This document shows, piece by piece, positions 1 to 6,621 of a stretch of 12,517 nt of DNA (positions within the stretch are counted from its first letter, which is position 1; every line of letters starts with the position of its first letter). A model generated the notes under the pieces. That model saw only the letters and a program-made list of their open reading frames with translations. It searched no databases and had not been told where the DNA came from. Both the position numbers and the translations under genes were made by a program. The DNA comes from Robiginitomaculum sp. (GTDB taxonomy: Bacteria; Pseudomonadota; Alphaproteobacteria; Caulobacterales; Maricaulaceae): the NCBI GenBank assembly GCA_026982235.1, contig JALSHM010000360.1, forward strand, positions 1-12,517. Reading direction: 5' to 3'.

Positions 1-495
1 GGGCGGCAAGAAACCCGCGAACATAAACCGCGCGGGGGATAATCCCGAGCTTACCAAGCCCGCCAAAACGGCACTGGCACCCGGCACGGCAAAGACGGGT
101 AGGTTTTCTTTGATACAGGCCCGGGCGAGCTTATAGCCCGGATCATTGACCAAAGGCGTTCCCGCATCGCTAATCAGCGCGACCGACTTACCGCCAGCGA
201 TTGCATTTATGACGCCCGGTAACTTCTTTGCCACATTATGGTCATGATAGGCGCTTATAGATGCTTTGAGACTATAAGCGTTCAGCAAGATACGTGCGCG
301 GCGCGTGTCTTCGGCCAAGATTAAATCGGCGCTCGCCAATATATCAAGGGCGCGTAAACTTATGTCGCGTAGATTGCCAATGGGCGTGGCAACGAGGTAT
401 AGCCCGGGCGTAAGTGCGTCCGACTGTATTTCGAGGCGGTTTTGGGATTGCGCTTCACGAATTGCGCTTATAGTGTCTGTGTTCTTATCGGGCAC
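1..495 (-). CDS. rsmI: RsmI, 16S rRNA 2'-O-ribose methyltransferase (5' part)
   Basis: RsmI methylates the 2'-O of C1402 in 16S rRNA using S-adenosylmethionine; it is cytoplasmic and belongs to the tetrapyrrole-methylase fold. The first 165 codons are present and the rest lies beyond the left edge. After a variable leader of about 30 residues the frame reads LYLVATPIGNLRDIS (the family's ATPIGNLxDIT block), then AEDTRRARILLNAY, SDAGTPLVNDPG and VPGASAVLAG, all in family order. The start is GTG at 495-493: an in-frame TAA lies a short way upstream with no ATG between, and a weak purine stretch (AGAGAAA) precedes it. It is divergent from the LppC-like gene with only 39 bp between the two starts, so promoters must be partly inside coding sequence. 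Identity is near certain; only the start is inferred. Confidence 0.95.
   Translation of the reverse strand, partial: MPDKNTDTISAIREAQSQNRLEIQSDALTPGLYLVATPIGNLRDISLRALDILASADLILAEDTRRARILLNAYSLKASISAYHDHNVAKKLPGVINAIAGGKSVALISDAGTPLVNDPGYKLARACIKENLPVFAVPGASAVLAGLVSSGLSPARFMFAGFLPP
469..474 (+). promoter_or_regulatory. Candidate -10 box for the LppC-like gene
   Basis: TATAGT (5 of 6 to consensus) lies 60 nt before the LppC-like ATG, inside the beginning of rsmI on the other strand. Upstream TTGCGC at 448-453 leaves a 15-nt spacer, so the -35 is poor. The 39-bp divergent gap is too short to hold two promoters, which makes a location inside rsmI reasonable. Inference only. Confidence 0.3.
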
Positions 496-534
496 GCTTA
501 TTTCTCTGGTGTGTTTTTAAATTTGGAATTGTTT

Positions 535-1884
535 ATGACAGTGTACTTGGATGTGGCAGTAAAAGCGAGAGACTTTATCGTGGCGTTTTGGCAAATTCTA
601 ATTCTGAGCCTGCTTGGCGGCATTCTCATGAGTGCCTGTGCGACAACCGCGCCCCAAGGCCCTGGGCAATCGCCGCCGGACTATCCGGGCTCAGGCCAGC
701 CGACCGATATCATCAACCCTGAACCTGAGCAGCCAGAGCCAGAACAACCGCCCGCAGAGCCTGAACCTGCCGAGACTATGCGCGGCTTGACGCCCGCCTT
801 TATGGACAGCAAAGACATTCGCCGCATTGCGATCTTATTGCCGTTTTCTGCCCGTTCCAGCAAATTACGCGCCGAAGCTGCGTCGATGTTGCAAGCAGCG
901 GAATTATCGGTTTTTGATAATGATGATAATAATATTTTGCTCATTGCGCTGGATAGTAAGGGTACGGCGGACGGCGCAGCGCAAGCAACCGCCAAAGCCA
1001 TAGACCAAGGTGCAGATGTTATTATCGGGCCAATTTTGGCCGGTTCGGTCAAATCTGCAGGTAAAATTGCCCGCAAGGCCGCCATACCAGTTATCGGGTT
1101 TTCCACGGATACGTCTGTGGCTGGCAATGGTGTATATCTCCTCAGCTTTCCGCCAGAAGCTGAAGTTAGCCGTATAACCAAATTCGCCGCCGAAGCGGGT
1201 GCAACAAAATTCGCCTTCCTTGGACCCCAGTCGACTTACGGCAAGCGCGTGCTAAATGCGTATAAAGCCAATGTCAGAAATCTTGGTGGTATCATGGCTG
1301 GTGTTGAAACCTATGCGGGGAAAGATATTTCGGTCATGCAAGCCCCCGCTGCAAAGCTGGCCAATATGTTTCCTTCGCCTGCCGAAACGGCAGAAAACCC
1401 GGAATTTGACGACCCCTATCATGTGGTGCTTTTGCCTGAAGGCGGTACGGCCTTGCGCTCGCTGGCACCGCTCTTGACTTTTTACAATGAGAATACCCGC
1501 CATGTGCAAATTATGGGTACAGGGCTTTGGAACCGCGACGAAGCGGCGCGAGAGCCAGCCTTGGCGGGCGGCATTTTCGCGGGGCCTGACCTAGAGGGTA
1601 AATTGGCCTTCAACGCAAATTATGATGCGCTTTACGGCGAAGAACCATCGCGGCTGGCCTCACTTGCCTATGATGGTCTGTCGATAGCGGCCTTTGTGGC
1701 GGGCGGCGATAGCAAAGACCACACAGACATGCTCACCGATCCCGCAGGCTTTTACGGTGTCGATGGCCTGGTGCGCTTTACCCCTTATGGCACACCCGAA
1801 CGCGGGCTTGCGGTTTATCAAATAAAAGGCGGGCGTTTCGTGGTCATAGATCCGGCACCAAAATCCACCGACGGTGCGTTTTAA
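535..1884 (+). CDS. LpoA/LppC-type penicillin-binding protein activator lipoprotein
   Basis: Predicted envelope lipoprotein of the LppC/LpoA family (type-1 periplasmic-binding fold), whose best-known member activates the peptidoglycan synthase PBP1A. The 449-residue product has a charged start, a hydrophobic stretch (about residues 14-31), then LMSAC with Cys35 as the likely lipid-bearing residue; Met at -3 is atypical for a lipobox. A Pro/Glu/Gln-rich linker covers residues 62-80. The binding domain begins at DIRRIAILLPFS (about 94) and includes ADVIIGPILAGS and IPVIGFSTD, typical of Leu/Ile/Val-binding-like folds. The start at 535 is chosen because GGAA (525-528) sits 6 nt upstream and it yields a signal peptide; a longer frame from TTG at 442 would overlap rsmI. 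The gene converges on hemW with 11 nt between. The PBP target is inferred from the family, and the N-terminal TPR domain of gammaproteobacterial LpoA is absent. Confidence 0.85.
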   Translation: MTVYLDVAVKARDFIVAFWQILILSLLGGILMSACATTAPQGPGQSPPDYPGSGQPTDIINPEPEQPEPEQPPAEPEPAETMRGLTPAFMDSKDIRRIAILLPFSARSSKLRAEAASMLQAAELSVFDNDDNNILLIALDSKGTADGAAQATAKAIDQGADVIIGPILAGSVKSAGKIARKAAIPVIGFSTDTSVAGNGVYLLSFPPEAEVSRITKFAAEAGATKFAFLGPQSTYGKRVLNAYKANVRNLGGIMAGVETYAGKDISVMQAPAAKLANMFPSPAETAENPEFDDPYHVVLLPEGGTALRSLAPLLTFYNENTRHVQIMGTGLWNRDEAAREPALAGGIFAGPDLEGKLAFNANYDALYGEEPSRLASLAYDGLSIAAFVAGGDSKDHTDMLTDPAGFYGVDGLVRFTPYGTPERGLAVYQIKGGRFVVIDPAPKSTDGAF

Positions 1885-1895
1885 ATCGCGGCTTT

Positions 1896-3035
1896 TTAGG
1901 AGAGCAATTCGCGGCACAGCGTATCTAATACCATGCGGCCCTTGGGGCTTGCGGATAATTGATCGCCCAATTTTACTAACAGTCCAGCTTTTTCAAAGTC
2001 GGTAATTTTATCAACTGCGAGCGCATGTCCGGATATTTGCATATAGCGGGACAGGCTAATGCCTTCACTAATCCGCATGCCCATAAGCAGATATTCTTCT
2101 GCCCATGACTGCGGGCTTAGGATTTCTTGTTCGGCTATGCCGTGACCTCTATTGCCCACGGCGGTAATATAGTCTTTGGGCCTTAGGGCGGCGATGGTGG
2201 CACGGCGTTTGGCGTCTATCGTTAAGCGTCCATGGGCACCTGGGCCAATACCCGCATAATCATCGCCTTGCCAATATAGCAAGTTATGGCGGGACTTAGC
2301 GGCCTTCCCTTTGGCAAAATTTGAGACTTCATATTGGTTAAATCCTTTAGCGGTTAGTGCGCGTATAATCTGCTCGAAAAAATCGGCGCTGGCATCACTG
2401 CCTACGGCTTTGTTTATGCCGCGCTTCTTGGCTTGGCCAAAGGCGGTTCTTTGTTCAATGGTGAGTTGATAGGTGGATATATGGCTGACACCGCTGGCCA
2501 AGACCCTGTGCAAATCATCTTGCAACATGTCCTCTGTTTGGTTGGTAAAGCCGTAAATCAAATCCGCTGAGACCCGGGGCATTATAGGTGTCGCCAGCTC
2601 TAGCGCCTGTTTTGCCGCCCGCCCATCATGATCCCGCCCCAAGAACTTTAAGGCGTCGTCGTCAAAACTTTGCACCCCAACGGAGAGCCGCTCTATTCCC
2701 GCCTCGCGCCATGCTGTTAGCGCTTTTGCATTTATATCATTGGGATTGGCTTCAAGGCCAATTTCCAAATCAGGCGCGGGTGACCATAAGTTTTGGGCGG
2801 TCTTTATGAGTTTTTGTATATTGGACGCAGCCAGCAAGGACGGTGTGCCGCCGCCGAAATGGATACTGACCAGACGGCGCCGCCCGCTCATCTCGCGCCA
2901 ATGCGCCATATCCGCAATCATGGCACGCACCAATTCGGCTTCTGTGTCTGCTTTGTTTTTATAGATATTGAAATCGCAATAGGGGCAAATTCGCGCACAA
3001 TATGGCCAGTGTATATAGAGGCCGATTTTATCCAT
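1896..3035 (-). CDS. hemW: HemW, radical SAM heme chaperone
   Basis: HemW is a radical-SAM family protein related to oxygen-independent coproporphyrinogen oxidase. It binds heme and is thought to deliver it to target proteins rather than make porphyrin. The 379-residue product opens with the CxxxCxxC iron-sulfur motif (Cys13, Cys17, Cys20 in ARICPYCDF), followed by IHFGGGTPSLL (GGGTPS at 61-66), LEIGLEANPND and RLSVGVQSFDDDALKFLGR, all radical-SAM barrel landmarks. The C-terminal part carries LYWQGDDYAGIGPGAHG, as in the HemN C-terminal domain. True HemN has an extra Cys right after the motif (CxxxCxxCxC) and a longer N-terminus; here Asp-Phe follows, which favours HemW. The ATG at 3035-3033 lies inside the last codons of rdgB (8-nt overlap), suggesting translational coupling. 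Old annotations often call this family coproporphyrinogen III oxidase. Confidence 0.93.
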   Translation of the reverse strand: MDKIGLYIHWPYCARICPYCDFNIYKNKADTEAELVRAMIADMAHWREMSGRRRLVSIHFGGGTPSLLAASNIQKLIKTAQNLWSPAPDLEIGLEANPNDINAKALTAWREAGIERLSVGVQSFDDDALKFLGRDHDGRAAKQALELATPIMPRVSADLIYGFTNQTEDMLQDDLHRVLASGVSHISTYQLTIEQRTAFGQAKKRGINKAVGSDASADFFEQIIRALTAKGFNQYEVSNFAKGKAAKSRHNLLYWQGDDYAGIGPGAHGRLTIDAKRRATIAALRPKDYITAVGNRGHGIAEQEILSPQSWAEEYLLMGMRISEGISLSRYMQISGHALAVDKITDFEKAGLLVKLGDQLSASPKGRMVLDTLCRELLS

Positions 3036-3651
3036 TTGTTATTGGCCCATCCGGAAACCAGGCCGCAATGAATTTTGCAAACGCAGCGGCGCGGTGGCTT
3101 TTGGCGTGTTTTTCTGCCGGGTCAATTTCCGCGAATGTTTGGGTGTCGCCGTGTGCGACAAATATCGGATCATAGCCAAAGCCTTTATCGCCCCTAGGCG
3201 GCCAGACCAAATGACCCTCCACTTTGCCCACATAAGTGCTGACGCCATTGGCCGGAAAAGCCAGAGATAAAGCACAAATGAACCGCGCCGTATTGGTGCC
3301 GCCTACCGCACGCATTTTATTATATACCTTTTCCATCGCCATAGCGAAATCCCGACTTCCGTCCGGTAATTCACCCCAGCGCGCCGAATAAATGCCCGGC
3401 GCACCGCCCAAAGCATCCACTGCCAAACCGCTATCATCGGACAGTGCTGCCATGCCCGCAGCATCGGCGGCAGCTTTGGCTTTCAGCTCGGCATTGGCAG
3501 TAAAGGTAGCGCCGGTTTCCTCCGGATCGTCCAACCCAAGCTCCGCCGCGCTAAATGTGCGCACGCCGTAAGGTTTGAGCAGTGCGCGAATTTCGCGCAC
3601 CTTGCCTTCGTTATGGGAGGCGACAACTAATCTGTTAAGTGGATGGCGCAT
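3028..3651 (-). CDS. rdgB: RdgB/HAM1, dITP/XTP pyrophosphatase
   Basis: House-cleaning nucleotidase that hydrolyses non-canonical purine triphosphates (dITP, XTP, ITP) to monophosphate plus pyrophosphate, keeping deaminated purines out of DNA and RNA. The 207-residue product fits the family length of about 200. Motifs in order: ASHNEGKVREI (11-21, phosphate binding), EETGATFTANA (44-54), SDDSGLAVDALGG (71-83, containing the catalytic Asp), PGIYSARWGE, then KGFGYDPIF and a KSHRAAA block near the C-terminus. Start: the frame is open 51 codons further upstream, but homology begins at MRHPLNRLVV, and GGAAAA lies just before this ATG. It probably forms a two-gene operon with hemW. In many alphaproteobacteria rph (RNase PH) sits upstream; here that place is taken by the divergent DUF2975 operon. 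Confidence 0.95.
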   Translation of the reverse strand: MRHPLNRLVVASHNEGKVREIRALLKPYGVRTFSAAELGLDDPEETGATFTANAELKAKAAADAAGMAALSDDSGLAVDALGGAPGIYSARWGELPDGSRDFAMAMEKVYNKMRAVGGTNTARFICALSLAFPANGVSTYVGKVEGHLVWPPRGDKGFGYDPIFVAHGDTQTFAEIDPAEKHAKSHRAAAFAKFIAAWFPDGPITNG

Positions 3652-3679
3652 GGGTTTTCCTATCGTGTTTGCCCTTGCT

Positions 3680-3707
3680 GGTAAAGCTGTGTCATAGCAT
3701 GTGTCAA
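3680..3707 (-). promoter_or_regulatory. Promoter of rdgB-hemW
   Basis: On the minus strand a consensus -35 TTGACA (+ strand TGTCAA, 3702-3707) is followed by GCTTTACC (+ strand 3680-3687), which matches 6 of 8 positions of the GCTANAWC -10 element known for Caulobacter housekeeping promoters, at an allowed spacing of 13-14 nt. The start would fall near 3675, giving a leader of about 24 nt with GGAAAA before the rdgB ATG. This is pattern recognition, not mapping. Confidence 0.45.
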
Positions 3708-3738
3708 GCCACCACAAACATTTTGTCTTGCTTTGGCA

Positions 3739-3759
3739 ATCAATATTGATTATCGATAA
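3739..3759. promoter_or_regulatory. Twin palindromes, candidate operator of the DUF2975/HTH operon
   Basis: ATCAATATTGAT (3739-3750) and TTATCGATAA (3750-3759) are both perfect palindromes of 12 and 10 bp that share one base. They end 17 bp before the DUF2975 start at 3777. A weak promoter-like pair, TTGTCT (3723-3728) and TATTGA (3745-3750) with a 16-nt spacer, would put the first palindrome over the -10 box. Cro/CI-type dimers usually bind such dyads, and the operon encodes one, so autoregulation is the natural guess. Confidence 0.45.
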
Positions 3760-3763
3760 GTAT

Positions 3764-3769
3764 GGAAAG
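3764..3769 (+). promoter_or_regulatory. Ribosome binding site that sets the DUF2975 start
   Basis: GGAAAG lies 7 nt before ATG at 3777. The in-frame ATG at 3762 would put this site inside the gene and has no purine-rich site of its own, so the downstream ATG is preferred. Confidence 0.55.
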
Positions 3770-3776
3770 CGTAAAT

Positions 3777-4337
3777 ATGTCAGAAAACCAAAATGTTGAA
3801 ACACTTTACCCTAATGAAGGGGTGTCCTCAAAAGCCAGCCCGGCTATTGGGTTTTTGAAAATACTTCTGACTATAATTTGGTGGAGCGGCTGGGTATTTT
3901 TAGCCATATTTACTCTGCTGTCGATTTATGCAGCTCTGGGGGCATTGGGAATCGAAGCGGTAAAAAAATCTTTCGACAATGTCACGCCATTTATGGCGCT
4001 CATTTCGTCCGCAAGTGTGGTTGTGGTGGCCGCAGTTTTTCTTATCATCGTCAAACAATTACGGGAAATTTGCAAAACGCTGATGACGGGGGATCCTTTT
4101 GTTCCCGAGAATGCCAATCGGTTGCGGACAATAGGGATAGCCGTTGCGGCTGGCGAAATATTGCGGCTTTGCTCCACATTTATTATTTCGCGCCTCAGCC
4201 AGGCGAGCGATGAAATGTCCGTGGTCGCAACCGACCTTAGGATATATGTCTGGTTTATGGTATTGGCGCTTATTATTCTGGCCGAAGTGTTCCGCGAGGG
4301 CGCACGTTTGCGCCAAGAAGCAAAGTTGACGGTGTAA
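3777..4337 (+). CDS. DUF2975 family four-helix membrane protein
   Basis: Inner-membrane protein of unknown biochemical role. The 186-residue product has a short polar N-terminus and four predicted transmembrane segments: about 27-54 (Trp-rich, IIWWSGWVFLAIF), 72-92 (ALISSASVVVVAAVFLII), 112-131 (LRTIGIAVAAGEILRL) and 149-166. It ends with the family's signature tail EVFREGARLRQEAKLTV. DUF2975 proteins are very often encoded next to a small YozG-like HTH protein, exactly as here (2 nt downstream), which is the main family evidence. Start at 3777 rather than 3762 follows the ribosome binding site. It heads a three-gene operon with the regulator and an MscS channel. By analogy with other membrane-protein/small-HTH pairs it might influence the regulator or sense membrane state, but nothing in the sequence proves this. 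Confidence 0.85.
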   Translation: MSENQNVETLYPNEGVSSKASPAIGFLKILLTIIWWSGWVFLAIFTLLSIYAALGALGIEAVKKSFDNVTPFMALISSASVVVVAAVFLIIVKQLREICKTLMTGDPFVPENANRLRTIGIAVAAGEILRLCSTFIISRLSQASDEMSVVATDLRIYVWFMVLALIILAEVFREGARLRQEAKLTV

Positions 4338-4339
4338 TT

Positions 4340-4573
4340 ATGACCATACGTGTAAATCTTGACCGTGTATTGCTTGAACGCCGTATGTCCTTGACCGAGC
4401 TTTCCGACCGTATTGGCATCACCTTGGCCAATCTCTCTATCCTCAAAACAGGTAAAGCCCGCGCTGTGCGGTTCTCGACTTTAAGCGCTTTGTGCCGCGA
4501 GCTAAATTGCCAGCCCGCTGATTTACTGGTCTATGAGCCAGAAGAGGATGAGCACATCAAGGCGGCGGAATAA
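4340..4573 (+). CDS. Small Cro/CI-type (YozG-like) transcriptional regulator
   Basis: A 77-residue single-domain DNA-binding protein. The helix-turn-helix lies in LTELSDRIGITLANLSILKTG (about 19-39), followed by KARAVRFSTLSALCRELNCQPADLLVYEPEED, nearly the family consensus for the YozG-like HTH group partnered with DUF2975. An acidic tail follows. It has no sensing domain, so any input probably comes from partners or from its level. Start ATG at 4340 lies 2 nt after the DUF2975 stop and the stop lies 5 nt before the MscS ATG, so the three genes are almost certainly co-transcribed. The likely target is its own promoter, where two palindromes sit. Confidence 0.92.
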   Translation: MTIRVNLDRVLLERRMSLTELSDRIGITLANLSILKTGKARAVRFSTLSALCRELNCQPADLLVYEPEEDEHIKAAE

Positions 4574-4578
4574 ATGTT

Positions 4579-5388
4579 ATGAATGATTTTTTAGAGACAA
4601 TAAAGTCGGTGGAGTGGTCAAGTTTTACGCCCATATTTATCAATATTTTTGCTGCCATTGCTGTTCTTATTATTGGCTGGGTATTTGCAGGCTGGGCGGA
4701 ACGCTTGGTGCGCAGGCGGCTGGGCAATTCAAAGGGCTTAGAGGTTGACGACACAATTCGCCCATTACTAGCCATGGTTGTGCGCTATGGTGTGGTTTTG
4801 GCAACTATGTATGCGGCGCTTAAGGTATCCGGGTTTCCGGCGGCACCTTTATTGGCCGTATTTGGTGCGGCGGGTCTGGCTATTGCACTTGCGGCACAAG
4901 GGACTTTGGCGAATGTGGCTGCCGGCTTAATGCTGATATTTTTACGCTCTATCCGGGTCGGTGAATATATTCAGGCCTCCAGCGTTGAGGGCACCGTATT
5001 GGAAATAGGCTTGTTTACCACAGAGATTAAAACTTCTGACGGGGTTTTTATCACCGCCCCCAATGCGCAAATTTGGGCGAGCCAGATTAAAAACTATTCG
5101 CGCTATAAAACCCGGCGTATCGACATAGATATTGAAATCGGACGCGATAATGATTTGGCGCAAGCCTTAGCGGTCTTGCAAAAAACGCTGGAAAATCATG
5201 CTATGGTTATTGTTCCGGATAAGGCCGAAACCGTGATTGCTGGCTTCACACCCACATCGGTAAAACTCCAAGCCCGTTGCTGGCTTAAGGCCGCAGATTT
5301 GCGCACAAGCGCATCATCCATACGCTTGGCTTTACACGAAACCTTACAAACCAAAGGTTTTAAACTGCCACCAGTGCCATTTGGCTAA
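4579..5388 (+). CDS. MscS-family small-conductance mechanosensitive channel
   Basis: Inner-membrane channel that opens under tension to release solutes after osmotic downshock; a 269-residue product, close to the 286 of E. coli MscS. Predicted helices: TM1 about 18-39, TM2 62-82, and the pore helix TM3 about 91-122 with the Gly/Ala packing pattern FGAAGLAIALAAQGTLANVAAG, then FLRSIRVGEYIQ as in MscS (position 129 is Glu). The cytoplasmic beta domain follows with EGTVLEIGLFTTEIKTSDG, the conserved PNAQIWASQIKNYS block, and the alpha-beta domain to the end. A purine-rich GGCGGCGGAA precedes the start; another ATG at 4574 is in a different frame and stops at once. Linkage to a DUF2975/HTH pair suggests that the regulator controls channel level. 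The ion preference cannot be told. Confidence 0.93.
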   Translation: MNDFLETIKSVEWSSFTPIFINIFAAIAVLIIGWVFAGWAERLVRRRLGNSKGLEVDDTIRPLLAMVVRYGVVLATMYAALKVSGFPAAPLLAVFGAAGLAIALAAQGTLANVAAGLMLIFLRSIRVGEYIQASSVEGTVLEIGLFTTEIKTSDGVFITAPNAQIWASQIKNYSRYKTRRIDIDIEIGRDNDLAQALAVLQKTLENHAMVIVPDKAETVIAGFTPTSVKLQARCWLKAADLRTSASSIRLALHETLQTKGFKLPPVPFG

Positions 5389-5410
5389 GCTCAACCCCTT
5401 TCCGTTGGCC

Positions 5411-5459
5411 TAGAGCATTTCGCGTTCAAAGTGGTTCCAAATGAACGCAAAAAGTTCTA
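5411..5459. repeat. Long imperfect inverted repeat, possible dispersed palindromic element
   Basis: TAGAGCATTTCGCGTTCA (5411-5428) pairs with TGAACGCAAAAAGTTCTA (5442-5459): 15 of 18 positions are Watson-Crick and one more is G-T, around a 13-nt centre that itself contains TGG-TT-CCA. It lies between the convergent MscS and dehydrogenase genes. Neither strand has a T-run after the stem, so it is not a classical intrinsic terminator. The outline (TAGAGCATTT arm, GTGG-CC centre) resembles intergenic palindromes scattered in many alphaproteobacterial genomes; that resemblance is from memory and only one copy is seen here. Confidence 0.5.
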
Positions 5460-5527
5460 AGGCTACATTTACAAACCTGCGCGGCGCTTCAAAAGAGTAT
5501 CGCGCAAGTCCAAATATAGTCCAATAC

Positions 5528-6334
5528 CTAGTCTTTTTTCGCCATCACATAGTTGAGCGCAAGCCTGCCCCCGTCCACATAAATACACTCGCCTGTTATA
5601 TAGCTGGCATCTTCACTGGCCAGGAAGGCGACGACGCTGGCGACTTCGTCGGGGTGGGCTATGCGGCCCAAAGGGGTGCGCGAATGGATCATGTCCAGCG
5701 CATCTTGGTTTTCTGCGACCCCGGCCAGCATGTCGGTTTTGATACTGCCAGGCCCAACGCCATTGACCCTGATCCCATAAGGGGCAAGCTGTAAGGCCAT
5801 GGCTTTGGTCAGCTGGTTGATGCCGCCTTTGGAAACCTCATAGGCCAAAATATCTTCAATAGCCACGACCGCATTTACCGATGACATATTCACAATGGAA
5901 AAAGGTCGCCTCGAAGCGCCAGAGCGGTCATCACTATCGTCTATGACTGAAACCATATGTTTGGTCACGGCTTGCGCAACCATGAAGGCGCCGCGCAGAT
6001 TAACCGATAGGACTTTGTCAAAATCCTTGAGACCCAAATCGAGGATGCCGCCCTTGATGATGATGCCCGCATTATTGACCAATACGTCAATAGCGCCGAA
6101 TTTACTCAGGGTTTCGGCGATGAGATTATGTACGGAAAGTTTATCAGCAACATCGCACGGCACATATAATACATGTTCACCGCTGGCATCCAATTTATCG
6201 GCGGCGTGCTTGCCTGCTTCCTTGTCCATATCGGCGATGACGACATTGTCGCCATCGTTAAAAAACCTGCGCACACAGGCATAGCCAATACCTTTGGCGC
6301 CACCTGTTACAATTACAACTCTTCTATCGCTCAT
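5528..6334 (-). CDS. Classical short-chain dehydrogenase/reductase
   Basis: NAD(P)-dependent oxidoreductase of the classical SDR family, cytoplasmic, substrate unknown; 268 residues. The dinucleotide motif TGGAKGIG is at 10-17, Asp35 at the end of the second strand (VVIADMD) suggests NAD(H) preference, NNAG is at 87-90, and the catalytic tetrad Asn112-Ser152-Tyr165-Lys169 is intact (VNMSSVNA, YEVSK). The C-terminal GPGSIKTDML and ITGECIYVDGG blocks are typical. A polar insertion near 130-144 (Asp/Ser/Arg-rich) before the Ser strand is longer than usual. Start ATG at 6334-6332 directly precedes the Rossmann motif. An almost identical ATG-containing 12-mer lies 16 nt upstream but opens only a 9-codon frame. 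Likely reactions are secondary-alcohol, sugar or acyl ketone redox, but nothing in the neighbourhood picks one. Confidence 0.9.
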   Translation of the reverse strand: MSDRRVVIVTGGAKGIGYACVRRFFNDGDNVVIADMDKEAGKHAADKLDASGEHVLYVPCDVADKLSVHNLIAETLSKFGAIDVLVNNAGIIIKGGILDLGLKDFDKVLSVNLRGAFMVAQAVTKHMVSVIDDSDDRSGASRRPFSIVNMSSVNAVVAIEDILAYEVSKGGINQLTKAMALQLAPYGIRVNGVGPGSIKTDMLAGVAENQDALDMIHSRTPLGRIAHPDEVASVVAFLASEDASYITGECIYVDGGRLALNYVMAKKD

Positions 6335-6352
6335 TCTGGCTATCGCTCATTT
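6324..6352 (-). repeat. Tandem 12-bp repeat at the dehydrogenase start
   Basis: CTATCGCTCATT (+ strand) occurs at 6324-6335 and again at 6340-6351, a period of 16. Each copy contains an ATG-AGC-GAT-A start on the minus strand. The downstream copy starts the dehydrogenase. The upstream copy opens a mini-frame, MSDSQNER then TAG (6350 down to 6324), that overlaps the real start by 11 nt in another frame. Confidence 0.6.
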
Positions 6353-6380
6353 TGCGTGTAAAACATGGTGGGTAGCCCTA

Positions 6381-6386
6381 ATTATA
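6381..6386 (-). promoter_or_regulatory. Consensus -10 box upstream of the dehydrogenase
   Basis: On the minus strand this reads TATAAT, a perfect -10, in the gap after the DUF465 gene. No good TTGACA-like box lies 16-18 nt upstream. Transcription would begin near 6374, giving a leader of about 40 nt that contains the duplicated start motif. Confidence 0.35.
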
Positions 6387-6429
6387 TCCGGCTTACAAAA
6401 TTCTAAAGGTTCTATACTGCCTAAGGAAG

Positions 6430-6606
6430 CTAGTTTGCTTGCCCGGACTGTAATTCGGTTATCATTTGCTTGAGATGGTATTTTTGTTTTTTCAGCTCGG
6501 AGAGCAGCATGGCGTCGGGCGCGGGGTGTTTAAGTTCACTTTCGATTTTATCGTCAAGTCTCGCGTGTTTGTTGTTAAGTTCCTTCAAATGCGCTGCTAA
6601 AGCCAT
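6430..6606 (-). CDS. DUF465 (YdcH-like) small protein
   Basis: A 58-residue, highly charged helical protein of the YdcH/DUF465 family, function unknown. It follows the family plan: a first helix (LAAHLKELNNKHARLDDKIESE), a break with a Pro (HPAPDAMLL), then a second helix (LKKQKYHLKQMITELQ), expected to form an antiparallel coiled-coil hairpin. The start is taken at 6606-6604 because GGGAG on the minus strand (6613-6617) lies 6 nt before it; an in-frame ATG at 6612 directly abuts that site and is less likely. It is divergent from a second DUF465 gene, which suggests that the two are old paralogues sharing a control region. Confidence 0.82.
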   Translation of the reverse strand: MALAAHLKELNNKHARLDDKIESELKHPAPDAMLLSELKKQKYHLKQMITELQSGQAN

Positions 6607-6621
6607 CAACATCTCCCATTT

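Noticed and set aside
442..534. Upstream extension of the LppC-like gene from a TTG at 442
   Set aside because: It would overlap rsmI codons, add 31 residues before the signal peptide and lacks a ribosome binding site; ATG 535 has GGAA 6 nt upstream.
681..1181. 166-codon frame antisense to the LppC-like gene
   Set aside because: The Gly/Ser/Cys repeats in it are just the reverse reading of the Pro/Glu linker codons.
1896..3035. Annotation as HemN (coproporphyrinogen dehydrogenase)
   Set aside because: The fourth Cys after CxxxCxxC and the longer N-terminus of HemN are missing; the pattern is that of HemW.
3652..3804. 51-codon N-terminal extension of rdgB
   Set aside because: The family starts at the RLVVASHN strand, the extension is Cys/Trp-rich unlike a domain, and it covers the likely promoter and the neighbouring gene's start.
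5478..5506. TGCGCG/CGCGCA stem as terminator of the dehydrogenase
   Set aside because: Six pairs around a 17-nt loop and no T-run in either direction.
5441..5794. Plus-strand frame starting inside the inverted repeat
   Set aside because: It is antisense to the conserved C-terminal part of the dehydrogenase and has no family features.
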